Assembly (NCBI GenBank): GCA_950295325.1
Contig: OX485804.1
Span: forward strand, 13,206,001 to 13,270,000
DNA length: 64,000 bases
From: Polytrichum commune
Lineage: Eukaryota > Streptophyta > Polytrichopsida > Polytrichales > Polytrichaceae
Direction of reading: 5' to 3'
In this document: positions 46,456-58,364 of the stretch, piece after piece
How the letters are laid out: every line of letters begins with the position of its first letter
Numbering within the stretch: the first letter of the stretch is position 1
Made by a program: the position numbers and the translations under genes
Notes under the pieces: model-generated
Databases searched by the model: none
Seen by the model: only the letters and a program-made list of their open reading frames with translations
Told to the model about the DNA's origin: nothing

Positions 46456-47426
46456 TTTGTATTTGGTAGTTGAACCCTTTAGATCTCTTGGAGTTATGGG
46501 TGTGTAGGTTGGCTGGTGATTGTGTGGCGGCGGCTGCACTTACAAAATCTACAATTTATTGCTTGAATGAATGTTCAAATTTAAACCTCCATGGCCATTT
46601 CGAATCCGCAAGGCAAACTCCCAACCATCACCCCATTTCAATTTTTTTTTCCTTTCCTCATTTTTTGTCTTGGACTTTGTGTCTTGTATTTCAAGTTCTA
46701 ATGGCCCCTTCTCATGTGTTCTTAGGTGGAGGATGTTGCAGATTGCTTAGGGCATCGCCACCGTGGGCACCAACAGTCCCCAACGCGGCCCGGGCCAACA
46801 AAAAGTCCCCACCGTCCTACGGTTTGCCGGGTTTTCGAGGCAGGCCCCGGCAAGCTTAGACTCCCTCCACGCCGGGCGCCTAGATTTATGCAGGTGGGCA
46901 TTTTTTGTTTAACTTTGGTTAGTTTCTGAGCCGAGCCGAGCCACGCTACGCCACGCCCCGCCGAGCCGCCTTCGCTCCAGCTCCTTCTCCTTCTCCGTCT
47001 TTTTTTTCCTTTATTTCTGCTCATTGGGGTTTGGACAAGGGTTATGGGACATGTTCTTGTGGCCCTCTCCTTATATTTGAGGAGGAATACCTCACATGTA
47101 TAGGCTGTAGCCATATTTTTGAGCATTCTTCCCATGGGCAACCGCCCTCTTTGTGGTCTTCGGACCTCTCACCCTTTTCTAATGTTTTGGTGAGGTTTTT
47201 GTGGGTTCTCTCATTGCTGAAGTGGTGTTTCATCCTTGTTAGGACGCATCCTTTGCTAGTTTTCGGCTCCCCTTTGCCGCATGTATTTGTGATTGCAACC
47301 TTAAGTGCTTTAAATCCTTGCTGGTTGGTTTTTTAGGTGGTCTTGTTTGTAGTTTGAAGTTGTTAGGTCGTTGGGTGCTTTTTTTTTGTTATTTTCTTCG
47401 TTTTGGCCATAGTTGTGACCATAACC

Positions 47427-49792
47427 ATGGCTCCACCTCTTGCCCCTCCAATAGGTTTCAAATTTAGAAGATTTTTCTCTAGGCCTGATCCCAATGGCGC
47501 TAGTAGTAGTCATGTGCCCCCCTCTGATGTTGATATCCTGACCCTTGGTGATGGTGATGTGCAACCAACAACTCCGTTGGTAGAGTCTAGTGTCAAGAAA
47601 AAGACGTATGATATGACTCGTCAATTCCAACTCCTATGGTTGCCAATTTTCCCTTGGGCGGAACCCATCTACAAAGGTGATGAGGTCACAAAGGTAATTT
47701 GCAAAGTCTGCTCTAAAATCCGAGGGAAGTCTATAATTTTGTATGCTAAGAGCGATAATCTTTGGAAGCATCAAGGGAGGAAAACCGCTAAGGGTTCTGG
47801 TCATGGGGTTGCTGTAAGGGAGAAGTACATGGATTTTAACTCTATGCATCTAAAAAATGAAAGACTGTTTGCAGCCATCTCCACAGATAGTATTGCGGCC
47901 CAAGTGGCAGAGAATACGGTTAGAGATAGGAAGAAGAAATGGATACAGTTTGCTACCCTCTTACACTTGCTCCAGAGAGGTAGACCTATTACAGACTATG
48001 AGCAAATGTACGTCTTGTTTGAAACCCTCAAATTAAAGAACAATCCACACCACCACTGGAGTGACAATAGTGGGTGGGCAATGGCAGAGGCGATAGAGCG
48101 TGTTGTGCTAAAGAGAACAAAAGAGGTTATGCATGTTGCTAATTAACTTCTTTAGTTTGTCTTGTGATGAGGTTACTTCTGTGGACTGTCAGTCATGCAT
48201 TAGTGTCCATGGTTATATTGTGATAGATTGGAAGCGAACCCCTGTATTCCTTACCCTAGAATTAATTATTGAAGGAGGGACAACAGATAATTTCACTGCT
48301 GTCATTGTCAATGCTGCTTGCGCTTATGGAGGTCTAACCGAGCAGAAGATTAGAGAAATGTTGATCACATTTGGGGCAGATGGGGTTTCTACATTTCAAG
48401 GTGTTAAATCCGGTGTCACTGTACAACTTATCAACAAGCACGCTCCTTTCATGGTGGGTGTCCATTGCATGGCACACTACACGAATCTTGCTGTCCAAGC
48501 CCTATCCGAGTTTGAGGTGGTGAAATATGTAGAAGTTCTTTTGGCAGCGCTGTACTCTTACTTCAGTTCCTCTCCCAAACGCAGTCTTGAGTTCCAGAAG
48601 CTAGCAGCTTGCTTGGAATCCAAAGGCAACAAAATACTTAGGAACGTCAAGACTCGTTGGATATTCATGCTTGGACCTGCAAGGAGGGTGCTTGAGGAAT
48701 ACAAACCCTTGGTGACGAAGATGGCAGTGGATGCGCCCAAGGAGCTTGCAGCAAAGAAGAACCTTTCCATGCTCCTAGATTGGCAGAACATGCTCACCCT
48801 ACCTTGCTTGATGCCCATGCTGCACTCTGTGAATTCCCTCATCAAGTTTGCACAGAGTCCAGCATGTTACATTGTTGATTTCATTTCTGCGGTCAAGATA
48901 TGCCAGGGTGATCTATATCGACTTTATGTAGATCCAACCTTTGCTTTCCACGGAGAGGAGTTTAGCACATTTCGGTCACTAGCAGATGACACGTCCATGG
49001 TAATCGAACAAGATTGGTTGTTCTGCTACAATCGTGAGGAAGACCACCTGGTTTTCAGGGTTGTAGGTGTGCCCCACATGGCAACCATGAGATCAGTAGC
49101 CTTCCCAGGGCAGTGGGAAGAGGTGAACAAAATTGACCGTGAGGTCATCCTTGGTGAGGTGCAGCGGCAATTAACCAGCGCAACGAAACAATTTATAGAG
49201 GAGTTAGAGAAGAGGTTCCCTCACCAAGAGGTGATGTGTGCTTTGGGGATATGCTACCCCCAATATTGGCTGAATGATACATTCGAGGCTACATATCCTG
49301 GGCATATTGCAACACTGAAATCATTCTATGGGACAGCGAAGAAGTTGTGGGTACCTGTGGATGCTGAGACCGAGGATGCTAAGGAGTGGGTGCCTCCACC
49401 CCTTGACATCCGCAACCTAGAGCTCCAAAGCTCCTTCTTCAAAAATCACCATGATATCAAATGCCCAAGCTACCATGGCCTTACCCATGACCGAAAACCC
49501 GATGTCCCGACTTTGGCGCAAGTTTTCTAGCAATGCCCTCATTTCAGCGAAACTCTCCGAGTTCATGAAAGTCGCTGAGATTGCTCACGTTCAAGTGTTG
49601 GGTAGTGTGGAAGATGAGAGAACATTAAGCTCCTTGTCCTTCTTGAAGAGCAAGTTGAGGAACCGGCTTACAACCCACCTAGACTTGGTGGTCCGCATGT
49701 TTGAGCAAGACTTTTATACCTTGAACACTTTCCCTTACCAAACGGCCATAACAGATTGGAAAGCTCAGAAGGTTCGCTATGGAGAAACTTAG
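47427..49792 (+). pseudogene. hAT-type transposase of the ZNF862-like class, two frameshifts
   Basis: Three overlapping frames make one protein: 47427-48146, 48133-49530 and 49451-49792. The first holds a BED-like finger (CKVCSKIRGKS...LWKHQGRKTAKG). The second begins FFSLSCDEVTSVD and continues with DWKR, GADGVSTFQGVKSGV and GVHCMAHYTNLA, the RNase H-like catalytic core of this hAT branch. The third ends with AEIAHVQVLG, then SFLKSKLRNRLTTHLD, a dimerisation-domain-like tail. Frame changes lie near 48140 and 49490-49520. The full-length reading is otherwise intact, so decay is recent. The start is the first ATG in frame. Such genes occur both as transposons and as domesticated proteins; terminal repeats were not located. 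Confidence 0.8.
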
Positions 49793-50553
49793 ATGAGTTC
49801 TAATGTATGTTGCTGGAAGTAGTTTCTACATGCAATGGTAGTTGATGTATGCAAAGGTTAGGGGCAGCTAGCAACAACAAAGTAGTGGCTTGGAAAATGA
49901 AGGACTAGTGCAGTGCTAGTTCTATGAGAGGTACCCAATGTACTAAACCCACACTCAATTTTTGGAACATGACGAGGGAGGGCATGAATTTATACCTCAA
50001 GATTGTGGTGTCTGGGTACTGCTTTGAAGCATGTGTGGCATGGTTGAGGGTGCAGGGTTGAAAAACCGGGGTTCAATTCCCCCGTGGAACAAATATTTTT
50101 TGTACATTGAATCTTAGATGTAGCCAAATTTTGATGTACTTTGGGTTGTATTAGCCACATTTACATCAACAACGTAGGAAGTGGGGGCCATATTTCGACT
50201 CTACGTTGGCAAAACATAGCCACATACACTCACCCCAAAAAAATTATATATCGCCACATACTCAAACCTTCTATGACATCTAGTCGCATTCGCCATATGT
50301 TAAGTCATCCCACGTGGCCAGCTAGGGCTCCTTCAAGCCAACTCAAATTGCCAAAGAAGCTAGCCAATGGATGGGCCAAGAGCCAATGTAGAGACCCATT
50401 TCTTTTGGAAAAAAAAACACTGCTCCTTTGGTGTATACTACCCTAAACTTTCCGATTAAGGCCTAAAACCTACTCTAAACACTACCTACTAGCTCACATT
50501 TGTGGCCCAATTGGCCAACATTCCGAGATTGGTTTTGCAAACTACGCTTAAAT

Positions 50554-50587
<34 letters not shown>

Positions 50588-51168
50588 TATTTTTTTTACC
50601 TTCTACCACTTTCACATTGCCAATCATCTAACTTTTTTAATTAGATGGGCCAACTTCCAGAGGTGGTTTTTGCAAACCGAGTCCGGAGTTGGCCTCTGTA
50701 ACCTCCTACCAACCTATGGTAATGTTTTCAAGTCATTTCGACCACTTGCATGAGACATCCTATCATGAGCATCACATCCACGCAGACACCCTACTTACTT
50801 CCTTATGCATCCTTATCTAGGTGATACATCACAAGTTATCCAATGCACACTTTTACTAATGCTTACAACACCTTAGCCTTGTCAACCCTAAGGAATATGT
50901 TAGCTGACATGGAGATCAACAATAAGAGAACACCAACAATGAGTCTACTCTTTAAATATCTTCCTCGACACTTTATTTCTTGCTTTTCATGGATTGTTGT
51001 CCGTCTGTACTACCACATATTTTCAAGACACTTCATGTCCAAACCTAAAACCCACAAGTTTACAGACACTCTCTAAGCTAACTTTTGCACATATGAACTA
51101 AAAGAGCCAAAACAATTACATGTTGAGTGGTTCAACTTGGTAGGTTGACACTTTGACAAAACATTGTA
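49793..51168. other. Intergenic region with a (TG)n microsatellite
   Basis: A TG/GT dinucleotide run lies at about 50559-50584. Near 50070-50090 'ggggttcaattcccc' resembles a tRNA T-arm, but no acceptor, D-arm or anticodon arm fits around it. Nothing else was identified. Confidence 0.45.
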
Positions 51169-51799
51169 ATTACACTAAATATGATATTTAATGTCACCAA
51201 TTCTAATTGTCTTGCTCAATACTAATTGTAAACTGCGGTTTAGTGTCACCAACACTAAATGTTAACCCAACATTATTTGTCATTCCTTGTAAAAAGTTTG
51301 GGGGATTATAGGTTTATAGTGTTGCAATTATTGTCACTTACCAAGTGAATCACTATATTCGTTAATCGGAGACTTTGGAAAGTCTTAAAACAAATGCAAA
51401 TGGTTTGATATTTGGTCCAATTTCTTATTATGATGACATGTATTTGTGCCAAATTGGTTAGTGCCGCCCATGCGAATCGGTTTATTAAGTCACATTGAAT
51501 ATATATTTGTGTTTTCCTTGTTCTTTATTTGAAAACCATGTCCTTAAGTAGTCTCAAAATCATGAAAAAGTCTCCAATTACTGAATATGGTGATGTGAAT
51601 GTAATTCCAAATTTCAATCATCCATGACAATATTTCATTACAAGTTGATGACAAGAGAAAGTAGGGTTTTGGCCAATGAATGAACTCATTTATCATCCAT
51701 GACACTATTTGTTCACTTATTCATAAGAAGTGTCATATGAAAAGTTACCATAGTGACATAAATATACCATATGACACTAAATATCATATTTAGTGTAGT
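51169..51799. mobile_element. MITE family A copy interrupted by a family C element
   Basis: The outer element starts near TACACTAAATATGATATTTA and ends CATATTTAGTGTAGT with the usual family A interior. It is split after 'cttaccaag' at about 51343 and resumes at about 51600 with 'taattccaaatttcaatcatcc'. The intervening part is the family C MITE at 51351-51592. Confidence 0.8.
51351..51592. mobile_element. MITE family C, nested copy (242 bp)
   Basis: Terminal repeats are CACTATATTCGTTAATCGG and, reverse-complemented, CACCATATTCAGTAATTGG. Flanks AAGTGAAT (51343-51350) and ATGTGAAT (51593-51600) agree at 7 of 8 positions, so an 8-bp target duplication of hAT type is likely. No coding capacity. 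The sister copy is at 35354-35609. Confidence 0.75.
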
Positions 51800-52004
51800 T
51801 GTTTTGACACTTTTTTTATCCCTTGTCCAGTTCATAACCAACTTGCACATATGGTCATAGAAATTGTCAACTAGTAAAAGATTCACAATGTCATATCAAT
51901 AACTTAAGACCTACAAGTCATTTTATGATCAACTAACTTACTATGACCATACATAGTGTTCAATAGTAAAATAGTTAAATACCAACGATGTGAAGGTTCT
52001 AACA

Positions 52005-52376
52005 ACTACACTAAATATGATATTCAATATCATATGGTATTTAATGTCACTGTGGTAACTTTTTGGATGAGACTTCTTATGAATAATTGAAAAAATATTG
52101 TCATGGATGATGGATGAGTTCATCCATTGGCCAAAACCCCCTTGTCAGCAACTTATGATGAAATATTGTCAAGGATGATTGGAAGTGGATGACAAATCAC
52201 TTGGTAAGTGACAATAATCGCAACAATGTAACTCTATAATCCCCCAAAGTTTTTACAAGGAATGACATATAATGTTGGGTTAACATTTAGTGTTGGTGAC
52301 ACTATACTGCGGTTTACAATTAGTATTGAGCAAGACAATTAGAATTGGTGACACTAAATATCATATTTAGTGTAGT
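52005..52376. mobile_element. MITE family A, complete 372-bp copy
   Basis: Begins ACTACACTAAATATGATATT and ends AATATCATATTTAGTGTAGT, which are perfect inverted repeats over about 18-20 bp. The interior matches the copies at 1-216, 20.2, 45.2 and 51.2 kb, making this the best reference copy in the window. The inverted repeat extends slightly outward (CA...TG). Confidence 0.85.
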
Positions 52377-54861
52377 TGTACCAAGGACAAGTTTGACATC
52401 AATCAATAAATTGTCCTTTTTGACCATTCTCACAATCTATGACCAACTAGTCCGTCTCTATAGGTTGGTTTACTAATTAAGGACACTTGTGTTCTTAACA
52501 CATAGTGTTAAATGCTACCTTTAACATGGAACACAACCATACAATTGAATAACGTTATGAAAAGACATATTACATAAATACTCAAGATGAATGGAAAGCC
52601 ATGTTGATGACTCGAGGTGGCAATCTAGAATACTCTACCGTGAAGAGATGACTCCTTAAGTCACTTGGGACAATTAAGGGGTAAAACCACATGATGGATT
52701 GCATGATGAAGTGGCTACTTGAGCATATTAGATGCATAAGTGGACTATTACACTAACACTAGATCTATTACCACCTTAATAGTACCTTGATATATGTACT
52801 ACCATAATACGTATAGTCTTTGTGAGTTCATATTATTGTGGGTGGTAAACTTACTTAAATTGTTCACGTAATCAATTGATTAGATTCATATGGGATCCAT
52901 AGTCCATTTTCAAAACTAAGTGTGCTAGCTAGTGTATTATTGAAGTGCTTGATTCCCTTTTGATAAAGTATGCCTGAAGCGTTCAATACATAAGTTAGCA
53001 AGAATGTATGACCAATGGGCCCCAATGTATGACATTCCATAATAATACTATCAAATCAACTACTCAAAAGTGATGGAGGAACGATCGACTCATGGTTCAT
53101 GAGATGATAAATGTATCACTTGAATAACAACAATAGATCACTCCATTGTGACACTTTGAAGCAATCTACACGCTTAAAGGATCAATCCAACGGACAAGAA
53201 TGGTAGGGGTTTCAATTGTCACTACTTTGGAGTGGTTCTACTAAGCCTCGGGATCCCTCAACATTATTAGAGACTGAACATGTTGATGTTGCTTATTTGT
53301 AACATGTCTCCATCGTCATGGTCCATGTCAATATTGATACTTTTATGGAAACAAGATGGATCTCACAAATGTGTTGGAAACGCTCACACTATTCTATTGG
53401 ATGTCGAATTGGGGAAGAGTATGTCAAGAGCGTCCATGACAATGCTAGATAAGTTTGAGAGTACAACCTAAGCTACACAACATCTAGGTAAATTCATCCA
53501 ACGTAGATCAATTGGCTCAATCTTCTATTTTTATGAAAGAATAATATTGTCTCAAAGTGAATATGAAATATCTGAAGTAATTGGAGGTCTTTCTTTTACC
53601 TTAAGAGAATTATTAAAGATGATTTTATTTGTTAGGAGGGGGGGGGGGGGGTGAACGTGTTTCTTACATGTTATTTTCAGAAATTTCCAAATTATTATCA
53701 ATTCAAAGAGGCATGAATATAAGCAATGTCTTGCAAAAAAAAAAAAAATGGTTGAAAACACACTTAGTTTTTTACTTCTAGGTTAGTTGTCTAATTTTCC
53801 CATACAATATCATAATTGTTCCGAAATGTTGCATGTTACATGTTTTGAAACAAAATATGATAACAATTAGGGTCATTAATATTAAATTGTGATGAATTTA
53901 TCCTATATTAAAGCCTATGTATAGGTTAAATTATTAACTAGCAAAATGTTTCCAACTACTAGTGTCACAACCAAGAATAACATAAAGCATGAAAAAGGTG
54001 AGTTCAAAAATTGTCTTAGTGGAACTGTTGTTAAGAATGTATATTTGAATGTGAAGGGATATAAATGTAATAATTGATAAACATAAGGTATATCATGACA
54101 TATTATAGAATCCCTATTCTACTCCTCGTTTTCACCTCTGAAACTCAAGATCGAAAAGATCAAAAAAAATTCTTCATACAGAACTCACTCACATTGACAA
54201 CTAATGTCATTATGGCAATCAATGAACATGTCATCTCTAAGATTGTGGACAATCTGATATAGTTCCTTTGCAAATAGTGCACATGACACTAAACACCATA
54301 AAAGGCATGGCAAGTTTGCCTAATTACATCTCTTAAATGATCATTACTATGCAATTCTTGGTGCAATGGCCACTTATTCTTGTAGAGATTCCACCGCATT
54401 AATTGCCCCAACATTTTTGCCTTGGAAGATGACAAATTGTGCCTCTTTTGCCCATACTAGCTAGTGCAGAAACCAAAGCACGATGTGAGCAATGGTCAAC
54501 CCTTGGTTACATCAACAAACTTACAAATAAGTCAAGTTAGTGAGAGACCTTGTATGTGGACCACTCGGTGGTGTGTCATCGAACTCGTGCCCATTTTGGA
54601 GTGTTGCTCAAGTTGAGATTATTGTATACGATGTACTTCATGCATATCTCCATAAAGCTAACGAGGCACAAATCTTGTACTATGTTTGATTCATACCCAT
54701 TGGAGGGCTCCATGGTCTCAAAATGACTTTTTGTATAGAATTGAGTCTACTTCATTTACTATATGAATAAAATGTATCACAGTGAAAAAGCGGACCACAT
54801 TTTTTGTTCACTTTACCACGGTTTGGCCCATGGGACACAAATAATATTCCAAAGTTATAGA
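52377..54861. other. Intergenic region, nothing identified
   Basis: AT-rich DNA with a G14 run near 53638 and an A13 run near 53736. No coding gene, RNA or clear transposon boundary was found. Confidence 0.4.
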
Positions 54862-55406
54862 TGCCCCCTCCCCACTTGTCTTTACCAAATAATCAAAGTC
54901 TTTTCTAAAAACCGGGTAAAGCTCCCTCGGTTATAGCGAAGGCATCCGGCTATCCCAATGCACCTACAAGAACTTGCTCCGGAGATTATTGAGTAGGTTT
55001 TAGTTAAGTAGCTTTCACACATGTTCATGGTTTTATCAGCCAAGCAATGAATGTTGGATAGTTTTTGTCCCATCCCCAAATGCCTTACTACTCACCTATC
55101 TTAGCATCAATTTTTGTCAATGAAGCTCCTCGATCGTGCCCTCATATCTAAGACTAAAAAGCAACTAATCACAAGGGCGGGAGGCGACACTTTTAAAGAT
55201 CCTACATTTTTGTCTCAAGTCTAGGTACCAATGGGAGGGTCAGTGCTTGAGGCTTATAACCTCCACTTTTAAACCATGCCACATCATTTGCCAACTAGAC
55301 TCGGCACTAGATAATGTCGATGGTGTGAAGGCCGTGTTTTGAGAACCAATTATTAGGCTTAGCTAAAGTCAGGTGAGGATAGGTGAAGTCAGGTGGGGAG
55401 GGGGCA
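54862..55406. mobile_element. Harbinger/Tourist-like MITE, copy 1 (upstream of the BAHD gene)
   Basis: Terminal repeats are TGCCCCCTCCCCACTTG at the left and, reverse-complemented, TGCCCCCTCCCCACCTG at the right, continuing with 'CTTTACC/CTTCACC'. About 420 bp of interior, from 'aaaaaccgggtaaagctccctcggttatagcg' (about 54907-54940) to 'ccacttttaaaccatgccacatcatttgcca', is nearly identical in sequence and orientation to the copy at 59058. It ends about 100 bp before the BAHD start codon. Its own target duplication is unclear at the left end. Confidence 0.75.
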
Positions 55407-55454
55407 TTAATGCATACCGGTCTGAACAAATGTGTGCAGTTTGGAGACGGGTCT

Positions 55455-55460
55455 TATATA
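55455..55460 (+). promoter_or_regulatory. Candidate TATA box of the BAHD gene
   Basis: TATATA in the context 'gtcttatataggat' lies about 50 bp upstream of the start codon, in the short space between the upstream MITE and the coding sequence. It would place transcription start near 55485-55490. Position and sequence only; no expression evidence. Confidence 0.45.
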
Positions 55461-55507
55461 GGATAAGGGCCGGGGCCTATAACCCTCAAGGCAAATTGTT
55501 GAAGAAG

Positions 55508-58297
55508 ATGTTGCAAGAATGGTGTGTAAAGGTGCACTCGAAGTCCTTGGTTGTGCCAAACCTTTGCAACTTCAACAGCAGCAGCAGCAGCAATCAGTAT
55601 GTGTACCCTTCCGCTTTCGACCAGCTCCTCCGCAGAGTGACGTTGATGCAACGAGTGCTGTTTTACAAACCTGAGGAGGAGGCGGAATTCTGTGAGTTTG
55701 TGGAGATTTTGAAGAGGGGATTGGCGGAGGCGCTGGTTGTGTTTTTCCCTCTGGCAGGGAGACTGGAGATCGACAAGGAGAGCGGCTTACCGCGGATTCT
55801 TTGCAACGGAGCTGGGGTTGAGTTTCTGGAAGCGTCAATTGATGCGAAGCTGGAGGATTTCGGAGCTGATTTGCAGCCTCGAGACATTCCTCTTGAGAAT
55901 CTCTTCTCCGACTTCAGACCGGCAGTGGACGCAACCGACACTCCATTCCTCAGTGTTCAGGTCAGAGCCTATCTTGATGAGGTACACGGGCCTTGAATGG
56001 TTAATTTATCCTGTTCGCTATGAAATACAGCTCTACAACTCCGATACGCGAACTCTAAGGGGTGTGTGTGTGTTATTCGGTTCGTTTTTCATGTTCTCGA
56101 ACTTCGACCGATTAGGCTTCACAACGAAACCTATGTTGCATTTAGCAAATCTACGATGAAGCATCAGCAAAAATTAGATTGAAAGATCAGACCTCCCGTT
56201 ATTTAGTTGTGGTTATCGGAACTGCATGTTTGTTGATTTCGTAACTGAATACATGTCTCCCCAATGGAGCTCACTATTGAGTGTATTGTAGTTAATAAAC
56301 TTCGAAGACCTAGTGCGTCATTATGGTGTTTGCTTTTTATCATCACCGAACCACACATCAATCAAATATAGGTGTCTAATTAGGAAAAGGAACTGAATAA
56401 CACCCACATTCCTTAAATTTTTGTTGATCTGCGAATCGCGAATGTGGATGGAGAAACGAGGTTCAATCACAAAGAAATTTGGAGCCCTCCTTGAGTTGAT
56501 AAGAATCTCCAAAGGTGACAGTCAGGAAACCATAACTTGGTCACATAGGTCCCTCAATTATGTAGTGAGTCTGGAATTAGTTAACAAAGTTTGAACACGT
56601 AGTCCAATCTCTTTGAAACATATGTCTTTTTGGTGTCCGTTCTTAGATCCACACCCAACCACGCATCACTCAAATATAGGTGTTCATTTTATATAAGTAG
56701 CCGAATTAGGCCCGCTTACCTTGGTTTGTAAAGCGAGCGAGTGGAACGGTGAATTGCACATGATACGCGTATTTCAACTCTGTTACGTTTTTAGCACTTT
56801 GTGGAATCCTCAAATGTACCTGTCTGCACAATGTTGTTGAGTACTGCAAGCTACGGGTGAGTGAGGAGCTCAATCTAGAACGATGATGGAATATGTTTCT
56901 CTAGATCGCATCCTAAGGTTAGTTTGCTGATATCCACATATATTCCGGTGTAGATACAGGTATTCAAATCTGGTTGGTTTTCACCAGCTTGTGGAATCCT
57001 TAATTGATCCCTGTCTGCACAATGTTTTTCAATATTGCAAGCTAGAGATGAATGAGGAAATCGACATAGGACGATGATGGAATTCGTTTCCTCTAGATCG
57101 TATCGTAAGGTTAGCTCGCTGAATTGCACATGAATCCCCGTTTAGATACAGATGTTCAATGTTGGTTGGTTTTCACCAGGTTGTGGAATCCTCAATTGAA
57201 CAGTGTCTGCACAATGTTTTTGATTATTGCAACCTAGGGGTGAATGAGGAGCTCAAACTAAAACGATGATGGAATTTGTTTCTCTAGGTCGTATCCTAAG
57301 GTTATCTTGCAAAATTCCTGAAGTTGTGCACGTGTTGTCGACGCGGGAATGTGATTTGCAGGTCACACAATTTCAATGCGGCGGAATTGCGGTCGCGTAT
57401 TCTTATAACCATTATGTTGCGGACGGCGCTGCCATATGGCATTTCATGAAATCGTGGTCCGAAGCAGCTCGCCATCTACTTATCTCCGTCATCCCTTCTC
57501 ACAAAAGAACGCCGTTTAGATTGCCTCCCGCAGACCCGAGTGCAGAGGACCGATCGCACGGTGAGTTATACGACTCCATCGACGTAAACTGTAAACCGAT
57601 CCAGGGTGGTTCACCTCAGTTGTGCATGCCAGAGACAGTGCAACAATTGTTTACCTTCAAGAAGGGGATGCTCCAGACTCTAAAGTCTCTCGCAAACACT
57701 GGTGAACTGGACGGGGAGTCTCCGGCCTGCACCACATACGAAGCACTTTGCGGGCACATATGGCGAAGTGCAACGAAAGCTAGGGTGCTTCCACCGAACG
57801 AAATCACCAAGTTCAATGTCACTGTGGACTGTCGGCAGCGTGTTTCCCCAAGTCCACCACCCGCTCTTTTCGGCAACATGTTGTGCAGTGTGCTTGCAAT
57901 CTTAACTGCCGGGGAACTCGTATCCAACGACCTAGGGTTTGCTGCAAGGTCGGTGCAAGCTGCCATTAAGCAGAAGGCGAATTCCACCAAAGTGCAGGAG
58001 CTTCTCGACTGGGTGGGCCGGCAAGGTAACAAGTATTTCAGATACAACTTAGGTCTAACAAATGACTTTGGCGTCAGTGGATCCTCCAGGTTCCCTTGCT
58101 TCGAGGTAGACTTTGGATGGGGTGCTCCTGTTGCTGTAAGAGCAGGACCCAGCAGGTGGAGTGGGACAATCTCCATCTTCCCAGCTCACGAGTGCGGTGC
58201 AATCGATGTTACTCTCACCCTTCCGCCAGATGCTATGTGCAGGCTTGCCAGTGACTCAGAATTTCTTGAGCCCTCCATGATGGCACTCTCCATGTGA
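55508..58297 (+). CDS. BAHD (HXXXD-type) acyltransferase
   Basis: Two exons, 55508-55960 and 57362-58297, join in phase 0 at ..FLSVQ-VTQFQCGG to give 462 aa, a normal length for the family. The catalytic HXXXD motif is HYVAD (168-172) and the structural DFGWG motif is at 401-405; FFPLAGR, typical of the N-terminal half, is also present. These soluble cytosolic enzymes move acyl groups from acyl-CoA to alcohols or amines (hydroxycinnamoyl-shikimate, fatty alcohol and polyamine conjugates among others). The acceptor and donor cannot be read from the sequence. The start is the first ATG that gives the usual N-terminal beta strand (WCVKVHSKSLVVP). The 1,401-bp intron contains a tandem array. Catalytic residues are intact, so the gene is probably active. 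Confidence 0.9.
56735..57310 (+). repeat. Three tandem repeats of about 190 bp in the BAHD intron
   Basis: 'cgatgatggaat.tgttt.ctctag.tcg.atc.taaggtta' recurs with the ATG at 56883, 57073 and 57266. 'cttgtggaatcct.aa.tg.ac..tgtctgcacaatgtt' recurs between them. The last unit ends about 50 bp before the exon 2 acceptor, so the tract feeds directly into the 3' splice site region. Confidence 0.85.
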
Positions 58298-58364
58298 TAC
58301 CTACTCCATATCTGCAATGGAAATTTCATAATCTCACGCATGATCAGCCATATTCCTTATCAAG

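Noticed and set aside
46113..46539. Long open frames on both strands in the GC-rich block
   Set aside because: They arise from an imperfect minisatellite without stop codons. Composition is low-complexity and no family motif is present on either strand.
50062..50095. tRNA-like T-arm 'ggggttcaattcccc'
   Set aside because: No acceptor stem, D-arm or anticodon arm can be placed around it, so a lone B-box-like hairpin is not a tRNA gene.
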